In this document: piece after piece, positions 17,001 to 29,200 of the stretch
Layout of the letters: the number at the start of each line of letters is the position of its first letter
How positions within the stretch are numbered: position 1 is the first letter of the stretch
From: Phaseolus vulgaris
Taxonomy: Eukaryota; Streptophyta; Magnoliopsida; Fabales; Fabaceae
Assembly: GCF_000499845.2 (NCBI RefSeq)
Contig: NC_023754.2
Span: forward strand, 17,589,359 to 17,653,358
Direction of reading: 5' to 3'
Length of the DNA stretch: 64,000 nucleotides
Translations under genes and position numbers: made by a program
The notes under the pieces: generated by a model
What the model was told of the DNA's origin: nothing
Database searches by the model: none
Seen by the model: the letters and a program-made list of their open reading frames with translations, nothing else

Positions 17001-20000
17001 TCACAGGGACTCTATGGAGAAGCCCTGCAAGCACAGCAGCATAAAACAAGGCTATCTGTGAATATGAGAATGAAGTCAGTATGCCACGTGTGATGTGTCA
17101 TATAGTTATGGAATCTACCTCGAAAATCAAGGAAATGTATAACTAATTGGGATAAGCAGATCAATATTTTGAACCAGTGACAATATTGAATTGATAATTC
17201 AATACTAGTGAAAGCGAAAATAACCTAGTCATAAACTACAAATACAATAATGCATACTCAACAAATTTCAAAATGGCTTTTGTTATTTTGTGCAGATTGT
17301 TCTTATGAATCCAATATAAAAGTTAGCTATTATTAAACCATCAAGGTAATTCATGCTTTAAGAAATTAGTACTCCAAATAGGGTTCTTGTGGCTTTCTGA
17401 AAATTATCCTTCTAAACTGGCATAATGATTCACAGAGGATGGGAGCTGCAATCACAACTCTAACTTCTCTTCAAGAAGAAAACACTTAAGTGCTAACATT
17501 TTAGTCCAGCCCCTTCACTGTAGGTATTGATATTGACACTTGAACTACTACGCAGAGTTGTCTTCTAACTATCAACTATAACTTTTGACCTAGTAGTAAG
17601 AGTTTGATTCAACAATTGGTACAGATTCAAGGTCAAGAGTTCAATTTTCAGTGGAACAATTGTTAAGCGGGAGATTTTGAAAGTTGCATCAATTATGCAT
17701 AGACCAAGTGAGTCAAGTCACAATAGAAGAATTTGATTCCCAACTGGACAATTGCTAAGGGGGAAGATTGTTGCAAGGTGCATCAATTGTTCCATAGGTC
17801 ATGTGAGCCAAGTTACAACCAAATTGTAGTGTTTGGGCTGCTACACTCTTAAGTAGAAAGAGTTGTACCCTACAACTATATTTTTGGCTTTGCGGTAAGC
17901 ACTTGATCAAACCAAACCTTCCCTAAACTTTAAAAAAATATTTGGTTGCTTGTGCTACTCATGTGTACCTCAAGTTAAGCGTGACAAGCTTGACAAAAGG
18001 GCTGAACTAAGAATATTTATAAGCTACAGCACAATCTCTAAAGCTTATAGTATTTTTCAGCCTAAAACTGGGAAAATTCTTAAAAGCAGAGGTATGCATT
18101 TCACGGAGGACGAAAAATGGTGTCGAAGTGACTCAAAGAAGAAACAAATTGTTGCACTGGAGGTTAAAGATAGAGTAGATGATACACCCGTTCGAGGACA
18201 AGGTTGCTTTCTGACATCTACCAGAGAAGCAATGCAGAAGTCTGCAATATAGCTGTGTGAACCAGACAGTTTTGAAGAAGCTACTATGGAGCAAAATGGT
18301 AAGCTGCAATGAAAGAGTGAGATTTTTATTTGTCCCAAAGAATATGCAAAGAAGATCCTAAATAAGTTTCAGCTAGATGAACGTAAAATAATGAAAACTG
18401 CTATGAATCAAAAGTAGATGCTCAACAAGGAGGATAGAGCTGATAAAGTTGATGAAGCACATTTTAGAAGCTTGGTTGGATGTCTAATGTATCTTACATC
18501 CACAAAGCCTGACATTTTATTTCCAGTTAGTGTGTTGTCAAGATTCATGCCCTGTGCTAGTGAACTGCACTTTGAGGCAGCAAAAAAAGTTGTGGGATAC
18601 ATCAAAGGGGCGGTGTCAAGTACTACCAAGTACAAGACTTCAAATTATTGGTTCAGGTGTTTTCTCTTGGTGATCCAACTGAGTTTATTGCAACTGTGAA
18701 TCAAGTTATTTGGTTGAACAATACTTTACAGACTTTGGTCAGAAGCAAGATAAAAGCATAGACATTTTTGTTGATAACCAAGCAACAATTTTGACTAATC
18801 CTGTGTTTCATGGGAAGACCAAGCATTTTAATGTGAAGTCGTTTCACTTAAGAGAAGTTCAAGAAAATGGTGATGCAAGCCTGGTTTACTGCCGTATAGC
18901 AAACCAAGCTGTTAACATGGTCACCAAATCTTATCCACTCAGCAGTTTGAATTCCTAAGGAAGAAGCTAGGAGTTTGCCACCTCCAAAACAAGAATGAGT
19001 GTTGAGAATGTGCCTTTGGATGTTGCATATATTTAGGAACGTTTCTTGCTTGTTTCAGTTTGAATAAATTAATTTGTTTTGTTTCATTAGCCATTAGTAG
19101 ATTAGCTAGCTAAGTTATTAGTGTGATTACTAGAATCAGTTATTTCAGAATGTATTTTAATTAAGTTGCATTAAGGTAGTAAGATGCTAGAGAAAGCACT
19201 TTCTGTTGCACTCTATTCTTTCATCAAGTTCTGCAACTTCACAGTTTTATCTTCTGTTAGCCACTGCTTTTGTTCTTTTTAAACCAACAAAAATAACCAT
19301 AATTATTGTACCTCTTTCAGGTCTCAAATAGAATATTGCATACTAAACAAATTTCAGATGGTTTTTTGTATTATTTTGTGCAGATCCTTATGAATCCAAT
19401 AAAAAGCTAGCTACTATTAAGCAATCAAAGTAATTTGATGCTTTAAGAAATTAATACTCCAAACGGGGCTATGGTGGCTTTCAGAAAATTATCCTTCCCA
19501 AATAGTATAAAGGTTTACAAAGGATGGGAGCTGCATCCACCACTCTAACTGCTCTCTTCAAGAAGAAGGAAACACTTAAATACCTAGATTTTTAGTCCAC
19601 CCCCATCATTGTAGCTTCATTCTGAGAAATAAGCATAATTTGTATTCCTCTTTCAGGTCTCAAATTTATTTATTCAAACAACTGTACACACTGCAACAAG
19701 AACATTAAGCTTCAAAACACCATCCTGCCCCCAAAATAAGGTAAAAGAAAATAACTAGGGTGGTGTAAGACTGACGGTAAGTGAGAGATTGAGGTAGTTA
19801 TTTGTAGAAAACACCTACCTTTAGTTTTGTACTAAAACTCCAGGATGAAAACTATGTGTAGAAAATTAATGCTGGTAGTTACTAGTTAGTTCCATGTTAG
19901 AAACTGCAGGATGGTAGTACTGTGAAGAAAATAACCACGTATAGATACGTATTAAGTGTATATATCTGATAGTAGGTTTTGTAAAAGAATACCCACTATA

Positions 20001-21136
20001 GGAAACGTTTGTTTTTGGGAAAGCAGGTGTATTGTTAGATTGTGTATGATTTCAATGTTCATCATTATACTTTGTTACTTAATCAATTGGTGTTCTATCA
20101 GAGGCTCTTGATATCCAATTCCGGGATCAACCTCCTCACAGAACAAAAGCCCTGTCCCGCTGTGTGAAGTCGGCTAAATGGATCGTATGGCGCCATGGCT
20201 CCAAACTAAATCCAGATAAGCTAGAACTTACATTAAAAAGTTTCCAGCACCACAGTAATAATGCCTAGTTCTAGTTTAATTATCAAACTTCATATATCTC
20301 TAAAATCACACACAACACAAGTGTTGCCACGTGCTTACCAGTGCAGAGTTAAAGAATCCGCCAGATCGCTTATCCGGGGACCCAAACTCCACCTTATTGT
20401 CCAGCATCTTTTCGTAGGGAGTTCTGATATCACTTGGCCTTGTGGTAGTGTAAACTATCCTCTTAGTTGGTGCAACACTCTTCACCAAAGATTCTGATTC
20501 CTGCAACCTAGTAATACTACTACTGCCACCACCACCATTCCCTGCAATAACATCACCAACACCATCATGGCTTGTTCCAACATCAGCCTTCAACTTGAAC
20601 ATGATGTGGACCCCATCCACCTCCACCTTCTGCACCTGGTCACTATTGATCCTACTCAAAAACTCACTATAAGGCACACTCACAAACACCGTCGCAGCCT
20701 TAGGATCCGACCCGGGCAGTGGGATTCCGGGTCGGAGCAACCGCATGACGAAGAACCCAATCCCTATTTGCAAAAGCAGAATTCCAATTTCCTGAACCTG
20801 AATCAGTGGCTGCCACCGCCACCTTCGCCAACGCGACCACCACCCGCCCTTCCCCCGGTTCGAACCGGCGTCATCGTCGCCGGTCTTCTCCTCGCCGGAA
20901 TCCGCCGCGGAATCTGGTTCTCCGGCAGAACGACACGCCCATGATGATCGGTGGTGACCCCACAAACCGTACCTAAGAGAATCGTTAGGCGAATTTGGGA
21001 ATCGAAAACGACGGAGGGTGTCGTCGAGGGGGGGAAGGGAAACCCTAGAATTTGCGCGGGAAAATGGTTGGTAGGGTTTTAATTTGGTGTGGGTTAAAGC
21101 TGAGAAATAGTGATAGTGATACTCTAAAGGTAACAT
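11047..21136 (-). CDS. ATP-dependent zinc metalloprotease FtsH, chloroplastic, FTSH7/FTSH9 type
   Basis: Membrane-bound AAA+ protease of the plastid. Exons (minus): 21136-20339, 17055-16990, 16879-16745, 16597-16532, 15323-15138, 14739-14653, 14556-14443, 14328-14204, 13235-13127, 12819-12694, 12213-11890, 11820-11697, 11159-11047. They sum to 791 codons, or 790 aa; Arabidopsis FTSH7/9 are about 800. Order of parts: transit peptide (1-~70); basic [12 protein letters not shown] stretch; first membrane segment (~117-134) then [12 protein letters not shown], characteristic of FTSH7/9; second membrane segment (~267-283); Walker A GLPGTGKT (357-364); Walker B IIFIDE (412-417); second region of homology with arginines near 474-481; zinc-site HEAGH (582-586). 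All catalytic motifs are intact. The whole-protein layout matches FTSH7/9 better than the thylakoid FTSH1/2/5/8 set. The 3.3 kb first intron carries an antisense Copia remnant. The donors after exons 6, 7 and 11 are the uncommon GTC type. Confidence 0.95.
13560..13990. other. Long FtsH intron 8, no gene seen
   Basis: Part of the ~970 bp intron between exons 8 and 9 (14203-13236). Open frames occur on both strands (around 13555-13813), but they have low-complexity composition, match no family I know and lie wholly inside a constitutive intron. I treat them as non-coding. Confidence 0.6.
15520..16375. mobile_element. Candidate inverted-repeat element in FtsH intron 4
   Basis: The intron between exons 4 and 5 contains GGATTTTAAAAGA near 15538 and its reverse complement TCTTTTAAAATCC at 16288-16300, with a second TCTTTTAAAATC nearby at 16326. 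The intervening 750 bp has no coding signal. Paired termini in an otherwise featureless intron suggest a MITE-type insertion, but the ends are imperfect and no target duplication is clear. Confidence 0.35.
17251..17524. repeat. Direct repeat copy A in FtsH intron 1
   Basis: About 274 bp that recurs at 19337-19614 in the same orientation with roughly 80% identity by eye. Shared blocks include TTATTTTGTGCAGAT, CTTATGAATCCAATA, GCTTTAAGAAATTA, GAAAATTATCCTTC and AGGATGGGAGCTGCA. It lies upstream (plus strand) of the Copia remnant. Confidence 0.85.
17640..17840 (+). repeat. Imperfect tandem repeat with polypurine-tract-like motifs
   Basis: Two ~90 bp units share AATTGYTAAG, a GGGAGATT-type purine run, GCATCAATT and a gap-separated GTGAGYCAAGTYACAA. 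The purine runs TAAGCGGGAGATTTTG and TAAGGGGGAAGATTGTTG resemble the polypurine tract and LTR start of plant Copia elements. They may be remnants of another Copia end next to the coding remnant. Confidence 0.5.
17947..18958 (+). pseudogene. Degenerate Ty1/Copia polyprotein remnant inside FtsH intron 1
   Basis: Conceptual translation on the plus strand shows three Copia pol blocks. First is an integrase C-terminal/linker stretch (17950-18120) with an FISYS...[13 protein letters not shown] pattern. Next is the end of reverse transcriptase with the [12 protein letters not shown]...KPDI block (about 18460-18620). Last is an RNase H part with VDNQATI and [12 protein letters not shown] blocks (18760-18880), ending near 18957. 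The reverse transcriptase core between the first and second blocks is missing, and stop codons and frame breaks separate the pieces. It is a dead, internally deleted copy, antisense to the host gene. Confidence 0.9.
19000..19289 (+). mobile_element. Possible 3' LTR of the Copia remnant
   Basis: Just after the last pol block a sequence begins TGTTGAGAATG and an ACCAACA end lies about 290 bp on, giving TG...CA-type termini of a size normal for Copia LTRs. No 5' partner LTR remains in the intron, so this is a positional inference. Confidence 0.4.
19337..19614. repeat. Direct repeat copy B in FtsH intron 1
   Basis: Second copy of the 17251-17524 sequence, downstream of the Copia remnant. It is itself bordered by a short direct repeat: CCTCTTTCAGGTCTCAAAT occurs just before it (~19310-19328) and after it (~19646-19664). 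Confidence 0.85.
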
Positions 21137-21219
21137 TCGAAGCGAGTGAGAGAGACCCAGATACGAAATATCGGAACTTAAAACGTGGGTATTGGAGTTT
21201 GCAGGGTTGCAACAATGGT

Positions 21220-21285
21220 GGGTGAAGAAGAAAGAAGAAACAAGAAAGAAGAAAGAAGAAAGAGAATGCTATTTGAAAAGAGAAT
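21220..21285 (-). promoter_or_regulatory. CT-rich 5' leader of the FtsH gene
   Basis: Immediately upstream of the FtsH ATG the minus strand carries a long TTCTTTC-rich pyrimidine tract, seen on the plus strand as AGAAGAAAGAAG units. CT-rich microsatellite leaders around the transcription start are common in plant plastid-protein genes. A TATA box was not identified with confidence. Confidence 0.5.
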
Positions 21286-22138
21286 GAAAACCGTTGGATT
21301 GAGGGGGACTTGGAAGATCTGAGCCGACACTCTAGTCAATGGTCAATAATACTCGCCATCGCTCATGTTTTGTTTCTCTCGTGCGTTTTGTATTTTTGTA
21401 CTCTTTTTCTTAATTTCATACGCACGCCATGGACTATGCATGAGATTACTATGCGTTTTGATAATTTTTTATTGTCAAAAACAAAACTTGTGCTTTGTTT
21501 TATAAATAAAATGGCTCGTGTCATTCTAAATAAAATAAAGGTTTAATTAAGCTTTAAGGATAAATTTAATTTTTTAATATATTGAGTATTAAAAAAAATA
21601 TTTTTAATTCATTTTTTATTATTTAATTTTATTGTTAATAGTATGTTTAATATTAATACAAAAAATAGTATTAAAGACAAATAAATATGGTAACTAAACA
21701 AAGTTAATAACAAAATTAAAAGGTGAAGATTCGATTTGAAAATATAGAATTTTGAGTATTTAATAAATTAATTTTTTTAATAAAGACAAAATATTCAATT
21801 TAACCTAGATACTTACTTGAAACTTAAATTAAATTTAAAATAAATAAACACAGTAAGAATTTGAAGATCATTCTTCTTATTAAAGTTAATAAATTGACGT
21901 TACATTGAGAATCGGTTCAAAAAAAAGTGTGGAAAGTAGCCTAATTTATTTTGCTTAAATTATAGTAGAGAATATTATCTTTAAGTTTATATCTTAAATA
22001 AGATTTTGAGTTATAAAAATATAAATATAAATAAAAAAATGTGAATTCTAGCGTTAAATTTCAAGAAAACTTACTTTGTAGATTAAGAAATGTGATGAAA
22101 ACTATAAACTTCACATTAAACATGACTTTCAATACATA

Positions 22139-22313
22139 TTCTAACATCTAATCCTAATAAATTAAGAGATATTAATCATTATTCAAACATCTAATTAATA
22201 ATAGATTAAGAGATGTTGGTCATTGTTCAAACATCTAATTAATAATAGATTAAGAGATGTTGGTCATTGTTCAAACATCTTATTAGTAATAGATTAAGAA
22301 ATGTTGTTCATTC
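22139..22313. repeat. 44-bp tandem repeat, four copies
   Basis: Units start near 22139, 22182, 22226 and 22270. Copies 2 and 3 are almost identical, while copies 1 and 4 are diverged. Each unit contains AACATCT and, about 20 bases on, its reverse complement AGATGTT, so every unit can fold as a small hairpin. Confidence 0.92.
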
Positions 22314-22536
22314 TTATTAAATGGTGAAGTTTGATTTGATTGAGTAAAGATGAAAAGTTATTAATAGTAATCCATGAATATTTTTGGATTAGTATTTGAT
22401 ATTGAAGACGTGATTATCAAATTTCGTGGAGATGATTATGAATTTAAAAAAATTTATACGGAAAGATTGGTGTATAAATTAATTAATTTTATAATTCTTT
22501 AAATTTAAAAATTACACATTCTCAAAAAAACATTTC

Positions 22537-22539
<3 letters not shown>

Positions 22540-22579
<40 letters not shown>
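22540..22579. repeat. (TA)20 microsatellite
   Basis: Uninterrupted TA dinucleotide run of 40 bases, followed by TGTGTATATATA. Confidence 0.97.
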
Positions 22580-22583
<4 letters not shown>

Positions 22584-23379
22584 ATATATAAGTAATTGTT
22601 CATAACATATTATCTTAAGAAATTTAAAGTTGAAACAAAATCTAAGAATTTATCATATTATTTTTAGAGAAACTCTTTTCTAAATACACCGACTTCAATT
22701 ATTGTAAAAATGGTTAATTTTTTTTTTTTGTTTAAAGAGACTAATTCATTTTAAAAAAATTAAAATGTTTCAGGACAATATATTATAAAAGATTGAAATT
22801 TCAAAATAAATAATTGAATTAATTAAAATTTGAGCATTTCAAATTTCATAAAGAAAAGTAAAAATTTTAAACTTTTCATGTTCTTCAGATATTTTCGTTT
22901 GTATTTTCTCATCATCAACTCGATTTCAATCAAAGTGTCGTTAATTTAACTAAAATTGAAACATTATAGTTTAACTAAAATTGAAATATTGTTGGAATAA
23001 TATTTTTTAGTCATGTGAATTAGGAGTTATTTATTAATGTTGGATTGTTTTTTATTTATATTGTTGGGGATCATTTTATTATTGTTATTGTTGTAAATTA
23101 GTATTATTTATAGCTTGATATTAGCCTCTTTTTTTTTCAACGTGGATGGTGTTATATTTTGACGAATTTGAACCAGACTTTTTCAAAATGGCTATTTTTT
23201 TTTAACATGGTGATTAATTTTTTGTTATCATTGACACTAATTTATTGTTTATCAATAGTTTAATAGATTTTTTTTAATGCTAATAGTCAAAACTTTCGGC
23301 CCGCGCGAATATTAAGTTTAAATTAAACCTCGGATGATTTTGATGATTATAAATATATATATATATATATATTATTCTT

Positions 23380-23645
23380 GTAATGTGATTTATTTTAAAA
23401 ATATAATATATTTATTATATAAATTTGGTTTTTAACATTTCTATATTTTTTCCACATTTAATATTATAATATACGTAAATTTCCAACATAGGTATAATTA
23501 TCTTATTGTGTAATGTGATTTATTTTAAAAATATAATATATTTATTATATAAATTTAGTTTTTAATATTTCTATATTTTTTCCACATTCAATATTATAAT
23601 ATACGTAAATTTTCAACATAAATATTTACATAGGTATAATTCTCT
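23380..23645. repeat. 130-bp tandem duplication
   Basis: The unit starting GTAATGTGATTTATTTTAAA at 23380 is repeated at 23510 with few substitutions. The second copy has a small insertion near its end. It directly follows a short AT microsatellite (23351-23371). Confidence 0.92.
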
Positions 23646-23811
23646 TATTTGTTCCTATATTTAGGGTCAGTATTCAATTTAGTACCCTATTTTTTAAAAA
23701 ATATGGCTTTTAAAAAAATCAACTTGATCTTATATTTTTTAAAATGTATCTAAAATGGTCATTTATGTTAAGTCGCACCAAACGACATCAAGTGCTGCTT
23801 ATGTGTCAATA

Positions 23812-23920
23812 GGGATGGCAAAGCGGGTCAGTCCGTCCCGCAGAGTGAATGCGGGCTAAATTTTTCGTCCTGCCCCGCATAAGGACTAGCCCGCGGGTTT
23901 GCGGGCCAGCCCGCATTCAA
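23812..23920 (+). mobile_element. hAT-like terminus with GC-rich subterminal repeats
   Basis: TAGGGATGGCAAAGCGGG opens a GC-rich block with several GCGGG/CCCGC motifs, a sharp contrast to its AT-rich surroundings. TAGGGATGGCAA-type ends with CCCGC-rich subterminal repeats are typical of plant hAT non-autonomous elements. I did not find a matching right end, so this may be a truncated copy. Confidence 0.45.
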
Positions 23921-26219
23921 TTTTTTAATTTTTTTTTTAAATTGAATGATTTTTTTTTTCTTTTTGTCTTGAAAAATTGTTATAAAAAACAAAGACATTA
24001 GGATTAATACAACAACAAACATTAATTGAATGTTACATCATCCAAGTATCAACATTCCAATATTATTTACTTACCCATTACCTAACATATCTACTATTAT
24101 TTATTCCAAATTACACGGAAAATATCGTATCCAACATCTTGTATTTTCATCCTAAAACTAGACCAAAAAGGAGTCTCAAAGAAATTATAACTCCAATAAC
24201 TTTTGTAATTTTCTACCCCAAAATGAAAAAGAAAGAAAAATATAACATTTTATCCACTACTGTCAAAGTCAAGGAGTCTAATGGCGAGCTTCGATCGTCA
24301 GAATCTTAGAGACAAGGCAGATGAAAGGAGAAAAGATTTTTTAGAGAGATGATGGTTCTTTTAAAATGAAACTTGAATAACTAATTTTTTATTTATATAC
24401 CCTTTTCACTTTAATAATAAAATATTTAGGTATCATTTTAATTGTACATTTTTTTTATAAAAGCTTCCATCATTTTAATTGTAATACTTCTAATCTAAGA
24501 TTATTTTTTTTTGTCCTTACATGGTTTGATAAAAATAGAAGGATTTAAAATATAACAAATAATATATATAAAAATTTACTGTTATATAATTTTATAATAA
24601 TAATAAATAATATAAGTAATAATAATAATAATTACAATAAAATTTTCAAAGAAAGTAACATGTTTTTTTTTAAAAAAAAATTGTTTCATATCATTATATT
24701 TAATTTCTAATAAAATCAAACACAAATCCATAAATAAATAATTAAAAAAAGTATATAATAAAATAAAACAAATATTTCAAAATATTTATTTTCTAAATTC
24801 AAATATTTAAACCACAATAATTAAAAATACATTTTGATAACTTAACAAATTATCATTTAATAACGGAGAACTCACTAAATTAACATTTAACTTAATAATA
24901 TATGAAGTAATTTAATTAATTATTACAATCTTAGGTTCTTATGAGTTATCTAACACATGTCTATTGAGTAGAAGTTACCGATACAGGACATTCTATTGAG
25001 TAGAAGTTACTCGAGTGATTTTTAATAGTTTTTTTATTTAACTTAATTACATTTTTTTATTTTTACTATTATCTCTCAAATTTTTCACTTCCACTTTTTC
25101 CAAATTGTTTTCCACACATTTAAGTATAAAATTTTGATTCACCTTTTAACCTGACATTTAATGTCAATGAGCCACTTTAATGTACATTGGCATCAATAAT
25201 TTCTTATTAGATTAATGAATATAAAAAATTACATATTTAAAATAAGGTATTAAATAGTAAATACAACTGATTTGTTCATTTACTTTATTTTGTGTCTTGA
25301 GACATTAAATTTAAGGAAAAAGAATAACGTTTCTAGTAATATATGCACAATTTGATGAATTAGCTAAAAAAAAATGTAAATTTCATATAACATCATATTT
25401 AAAATGTGTTAAACAATTTTTTTACAGTTTAAATTAGACATAAAATTATAATTTTTTTCTAGATTTACAGACATTCATTTTTTAAAATTTTCAAACCCCA
25501 CTTGTGATATATCTAATCTATTTGAATAAAAAATTATGCAACTTCAAAGATCAATCTTTGATTTATATATATAACATTAGACATAAAATGGTTCATGGTT
25601 TTGATTCAGATAAAAAATATTTCTTCATTATTATTATCTTTTAAAACATGTAACAAGTGAATATTACAAGACTTGTAAAATTAAAATCCTTCTCTCCTTT
25701 TTTTTTCTATGGTAAGTAGAGCTTCTAAATAAAAGGATCTATGAACTGTTTAGCCAACAAAAGGTTTTCTTAAAAAAAGACAGACTAAATATTCATAGTT
25801 ATCTATGACTATCCATTTGTTAGGGAAGATCAAACATTTGTTAATTGCTAACCACTTATTGGAGGTCTAGTTGACCTTGTTTTTCTCTTTTGTTCTTTCA
25901 ACATTCACTTTTCAAAATGGTTTTTTATCAACTTATACAAAAACCTCTTTCATGCTAAATTTTGGTTACCTTTCTTTGTTCTTCTTGTTTGCCATTTTTT
26001 TTTTTGAAAAAAAAATATATTTTCTTTGAACATTTTTCTAATCAAGTTTGTAACAAACATGATTATTATCCATTACTATAATAATTATGATTACTTTCTT
26101 GAACCTAGAAATTCATAAAGTGTTTATAATTTATGTTTTTCACAGTTGACAAATACGTTTGCCTACAAGCTTAGAAGCATTTTAGTTTGTTCTTTGTGCA
26201 AATATTTAGAGCAACAGAT

Positions 26220-29200
26220 ATGGGTTTGAATGCAAAGGACATTCAACTTTGTTTGTTTAAAGTGATTCATGATTCAAGCAAGTCTAGTTACATATTCATA
26301 CAAAGACATCCAATAATTTCAAGTGTCTTGTTGATATGTTTTATTCTATATATATTCCTTTCATATATTTACAACTTTTTAGTTTACATCTCCCCTTTCT
26401 TTGTATGTGCTATTATTTTTATAAAAATCTTTTGGAGTTCTGAGAAAACACAACTCAAGTATGTCAAAATCAAGGATGAAAAAGAAGAGCAGAAGAAGGT
26501 TGAACCAAAATGTCCAAAGATACCAAACTATAAAAGACCAGATATACTTTATAAGTATCCATCACAAAATGCCACAAGTAGAAGGAGAAACTTTAGTGAT
26601 AAGAATTGGAATGTGTATGGTGGTTTAGAAGAAAATGCCAAGGATTTGTCAACAGTTTTTCATAATGAGTTCACTAAAAAAAATGTGGAGAACAAATGGG
26701 GCAAATATTTTGAGAAAGGAGAAAGTTCTTTGGAAAAAAATAGGTTATTTGCAAAAAATACTCAAGTTCATAAAAGGAAACCATTAAGATCTGAACCTTC
26801 AATGGTTGACTTGGTGGAATGTGGTGATTTAGATATAGAGAGAAAGATAGAGGATGGGGATGATGAGGAAGAAACACAAGAGGATAGGAACAAAGCTATA
26901 GAATGGACAGAAGATGATCAAAAAAACTTAATGTATCTTGGGATTTCAGAAATGGAGAGAAATAAAAGGCTAGAGAGTCTCATAGCTAGAAGAAAAGAAA
27001 AAAAGTTATTTAAGGGGCAACCTGAGAAGGTTTTAAATGATAAAAAACCAATTGCACCATTGCTTATGAAAAGAAATGACCCTTTAAATTCTTCAAAAGA
27101 GTTTGACGATGACTTAGAAATGCCAGGTTCTGCCCCTTCTCTCATGCCAAGAAGTCCTTATGACATTCCTTATGATCTTACTGAAGAGAGACCCAATCTC
27201 ACAGGAGATAGTTTTCCTCAAGAATTCTCAAGTCAAAATGACATGCCATTATGCAGGCATGAAAGCTTCAGTTCAGACCACTCTTTCCCATCAGAAACAA
27301 AACAAGATGAAGGTGCTAGAGAGCATTATTTCCTTAATAGAAGGAGGAAGTATTCTGATAGATATTCATATTCAAGATTTAGACGAAATCATATGGGTAA
27401 GAGTCACATTTTCTCCTTGTCATTTTTCTTTCTTCCCCATATTTCTCTATCACTCTCAAAATAAGGTGATAACTATAAATTTTAAAATAAACTTATGAAA
27501 AATGGTTTTTGACCATTTTTAAGTCCTTTTTTTTAACTCTTTTGAAATATCATAATTAATTTCCTATTGAATAAGTGATTTATTAAGTTTTTTATCCAAT
27601 ATATCCAAATAAAAAAAATAAAATTATGTTGAAAGTTGTTCAAGAAAACTAAATGTATTTTACTCGTGCAGATAAGGGAACTCATGACTGGCTAATTGAT
27701 CAATTGATTTACAGTGGAAGTGAAGAAAGTGGATTGCAAACATCCAATCCATCTATAAAGGGAGATGAATCAACACACGAAGAAGATGGAAAATGTAAAA
27801 TTGATATGAATGACATGAAAGGTGAGACAATGAAGCATAAAACAAAATCCATATCAAATCAAATAAGTGATTCAGGACTTGAGAAATCAGGACGATGGCC
27901 TAAGTTTCCTAAGCCTCATGAGAGAGTTTTCAATTTACCAATATCTACAAGTAGCACTAGTGCTATTAGTAGTAATATAAACGAAGCTATGTATGAGACT
28001 GTAACATCAGTAATTGATAAAAGACAAGAAAATATGTTTTTAACTAGTGGGAGACTTTGTCACACCCCAACATATTCAGTAGCTTCTGACTTACAAGTAG
28101 AGGTTTCTGAAATTGGTTCACCAACATCAACAGTTGGTGAGAATGATGAGATAAACTCATCCACTGATAGAGACTCTATATTATATGATGGGGACATTGA
28201 TAGAGATATTAGTTCTGGCAGTGAAGAATTATGGGGAGCCTCTTTCCATGGAGTAAAAGAAACACAAAAAGTTAAAAATGATGGGGATAACGTAGAAGTG
28301 AACAATTCTTCAAAGGATGTTGTTTCACCCTTTGATCCATGCCATATAGATGAAGAAAATGCAGTTGATGTGTGCTCATCATCCTCAAAATCTGATGTGC
28401 CTGAAAATACTCCAACCCATGCAATAGATAGTCATCATAACATATTTGGTTATACGAAACATTTTATGGGGGGAAATGAAGCACCACAATCTTCCAATTT
28501 TTCTCGTACTCTAGATCAATTTCCAAACGAAACACACTCAGAAAATCCGAACGTAAGTTACCTTGATGTTATTTTGTAATAAAATTGTTGGCAATTTTTT
28601 TTTTATGTTTATAAATTCACATACAATTAAAAAAAACATGTCATTTTATGTTTGTGAGAATTTAATCACTACATTTTACTTATTTGCTTCATTAGAAAGA
28701 CACTATAGGAGGATACAAATATTCTTCTTATTTTTTTCTACTTTCAGGAATGGTGCAACATGACTGAGAATGTAACAAATGAGGCACAATTTATCAATGA
28801 TGCAGTCACCAATCAAGATAATATAGAGAACTCAAGAAATAATGAAGATCCTAACAAATCAGTAGTGCGACAAGAATCAATTGATGATGCCTCCATTTAC
28901 TCAGTTTTATCATCACCAAGGTCTGTGTTACCTGAGAAAGCAATGACAGATGAAATTTCATTATCGAATTTTGATCAACACATGCATATAGATGGTCAAC
29001 AATCTATTGTTGAGGGTTTAACACAAGAAAGTTTAGATAGTGAAAATTCACCTAACATCATGCTTCATACCAGACAACCAATGATAGATGATGTAATAGA
29101 TGCAATTTCATTGTCAAATTTTGATCAACACAGGCATATAGAACCTCAACAATCTATCGTGGATGGTATGACCCAAGAAAGCTCAAACAACGAAAGTTCA

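Larger units (their letters stand above)
21300..26180. other. AT-rich intergenic region
   Basis: Divergent intergenic space between the FtsH 5' end and the unknown gene at 26220. It holds a 44 bp tandem repeat (22139-22313), TA microsatellites (22540-22579, 23351-23371), a 130 bp tandem duplication (23380-23645) and a hAT-like terminus near 23812. No coding region is supported. Confidence 0.7.

Noticed and set aside
20567..20944. 125-codon plus-strand frame
   Set aside because: Exact antisense of FtsH exon 1, whose minus-strand reading is clearly the real protein.
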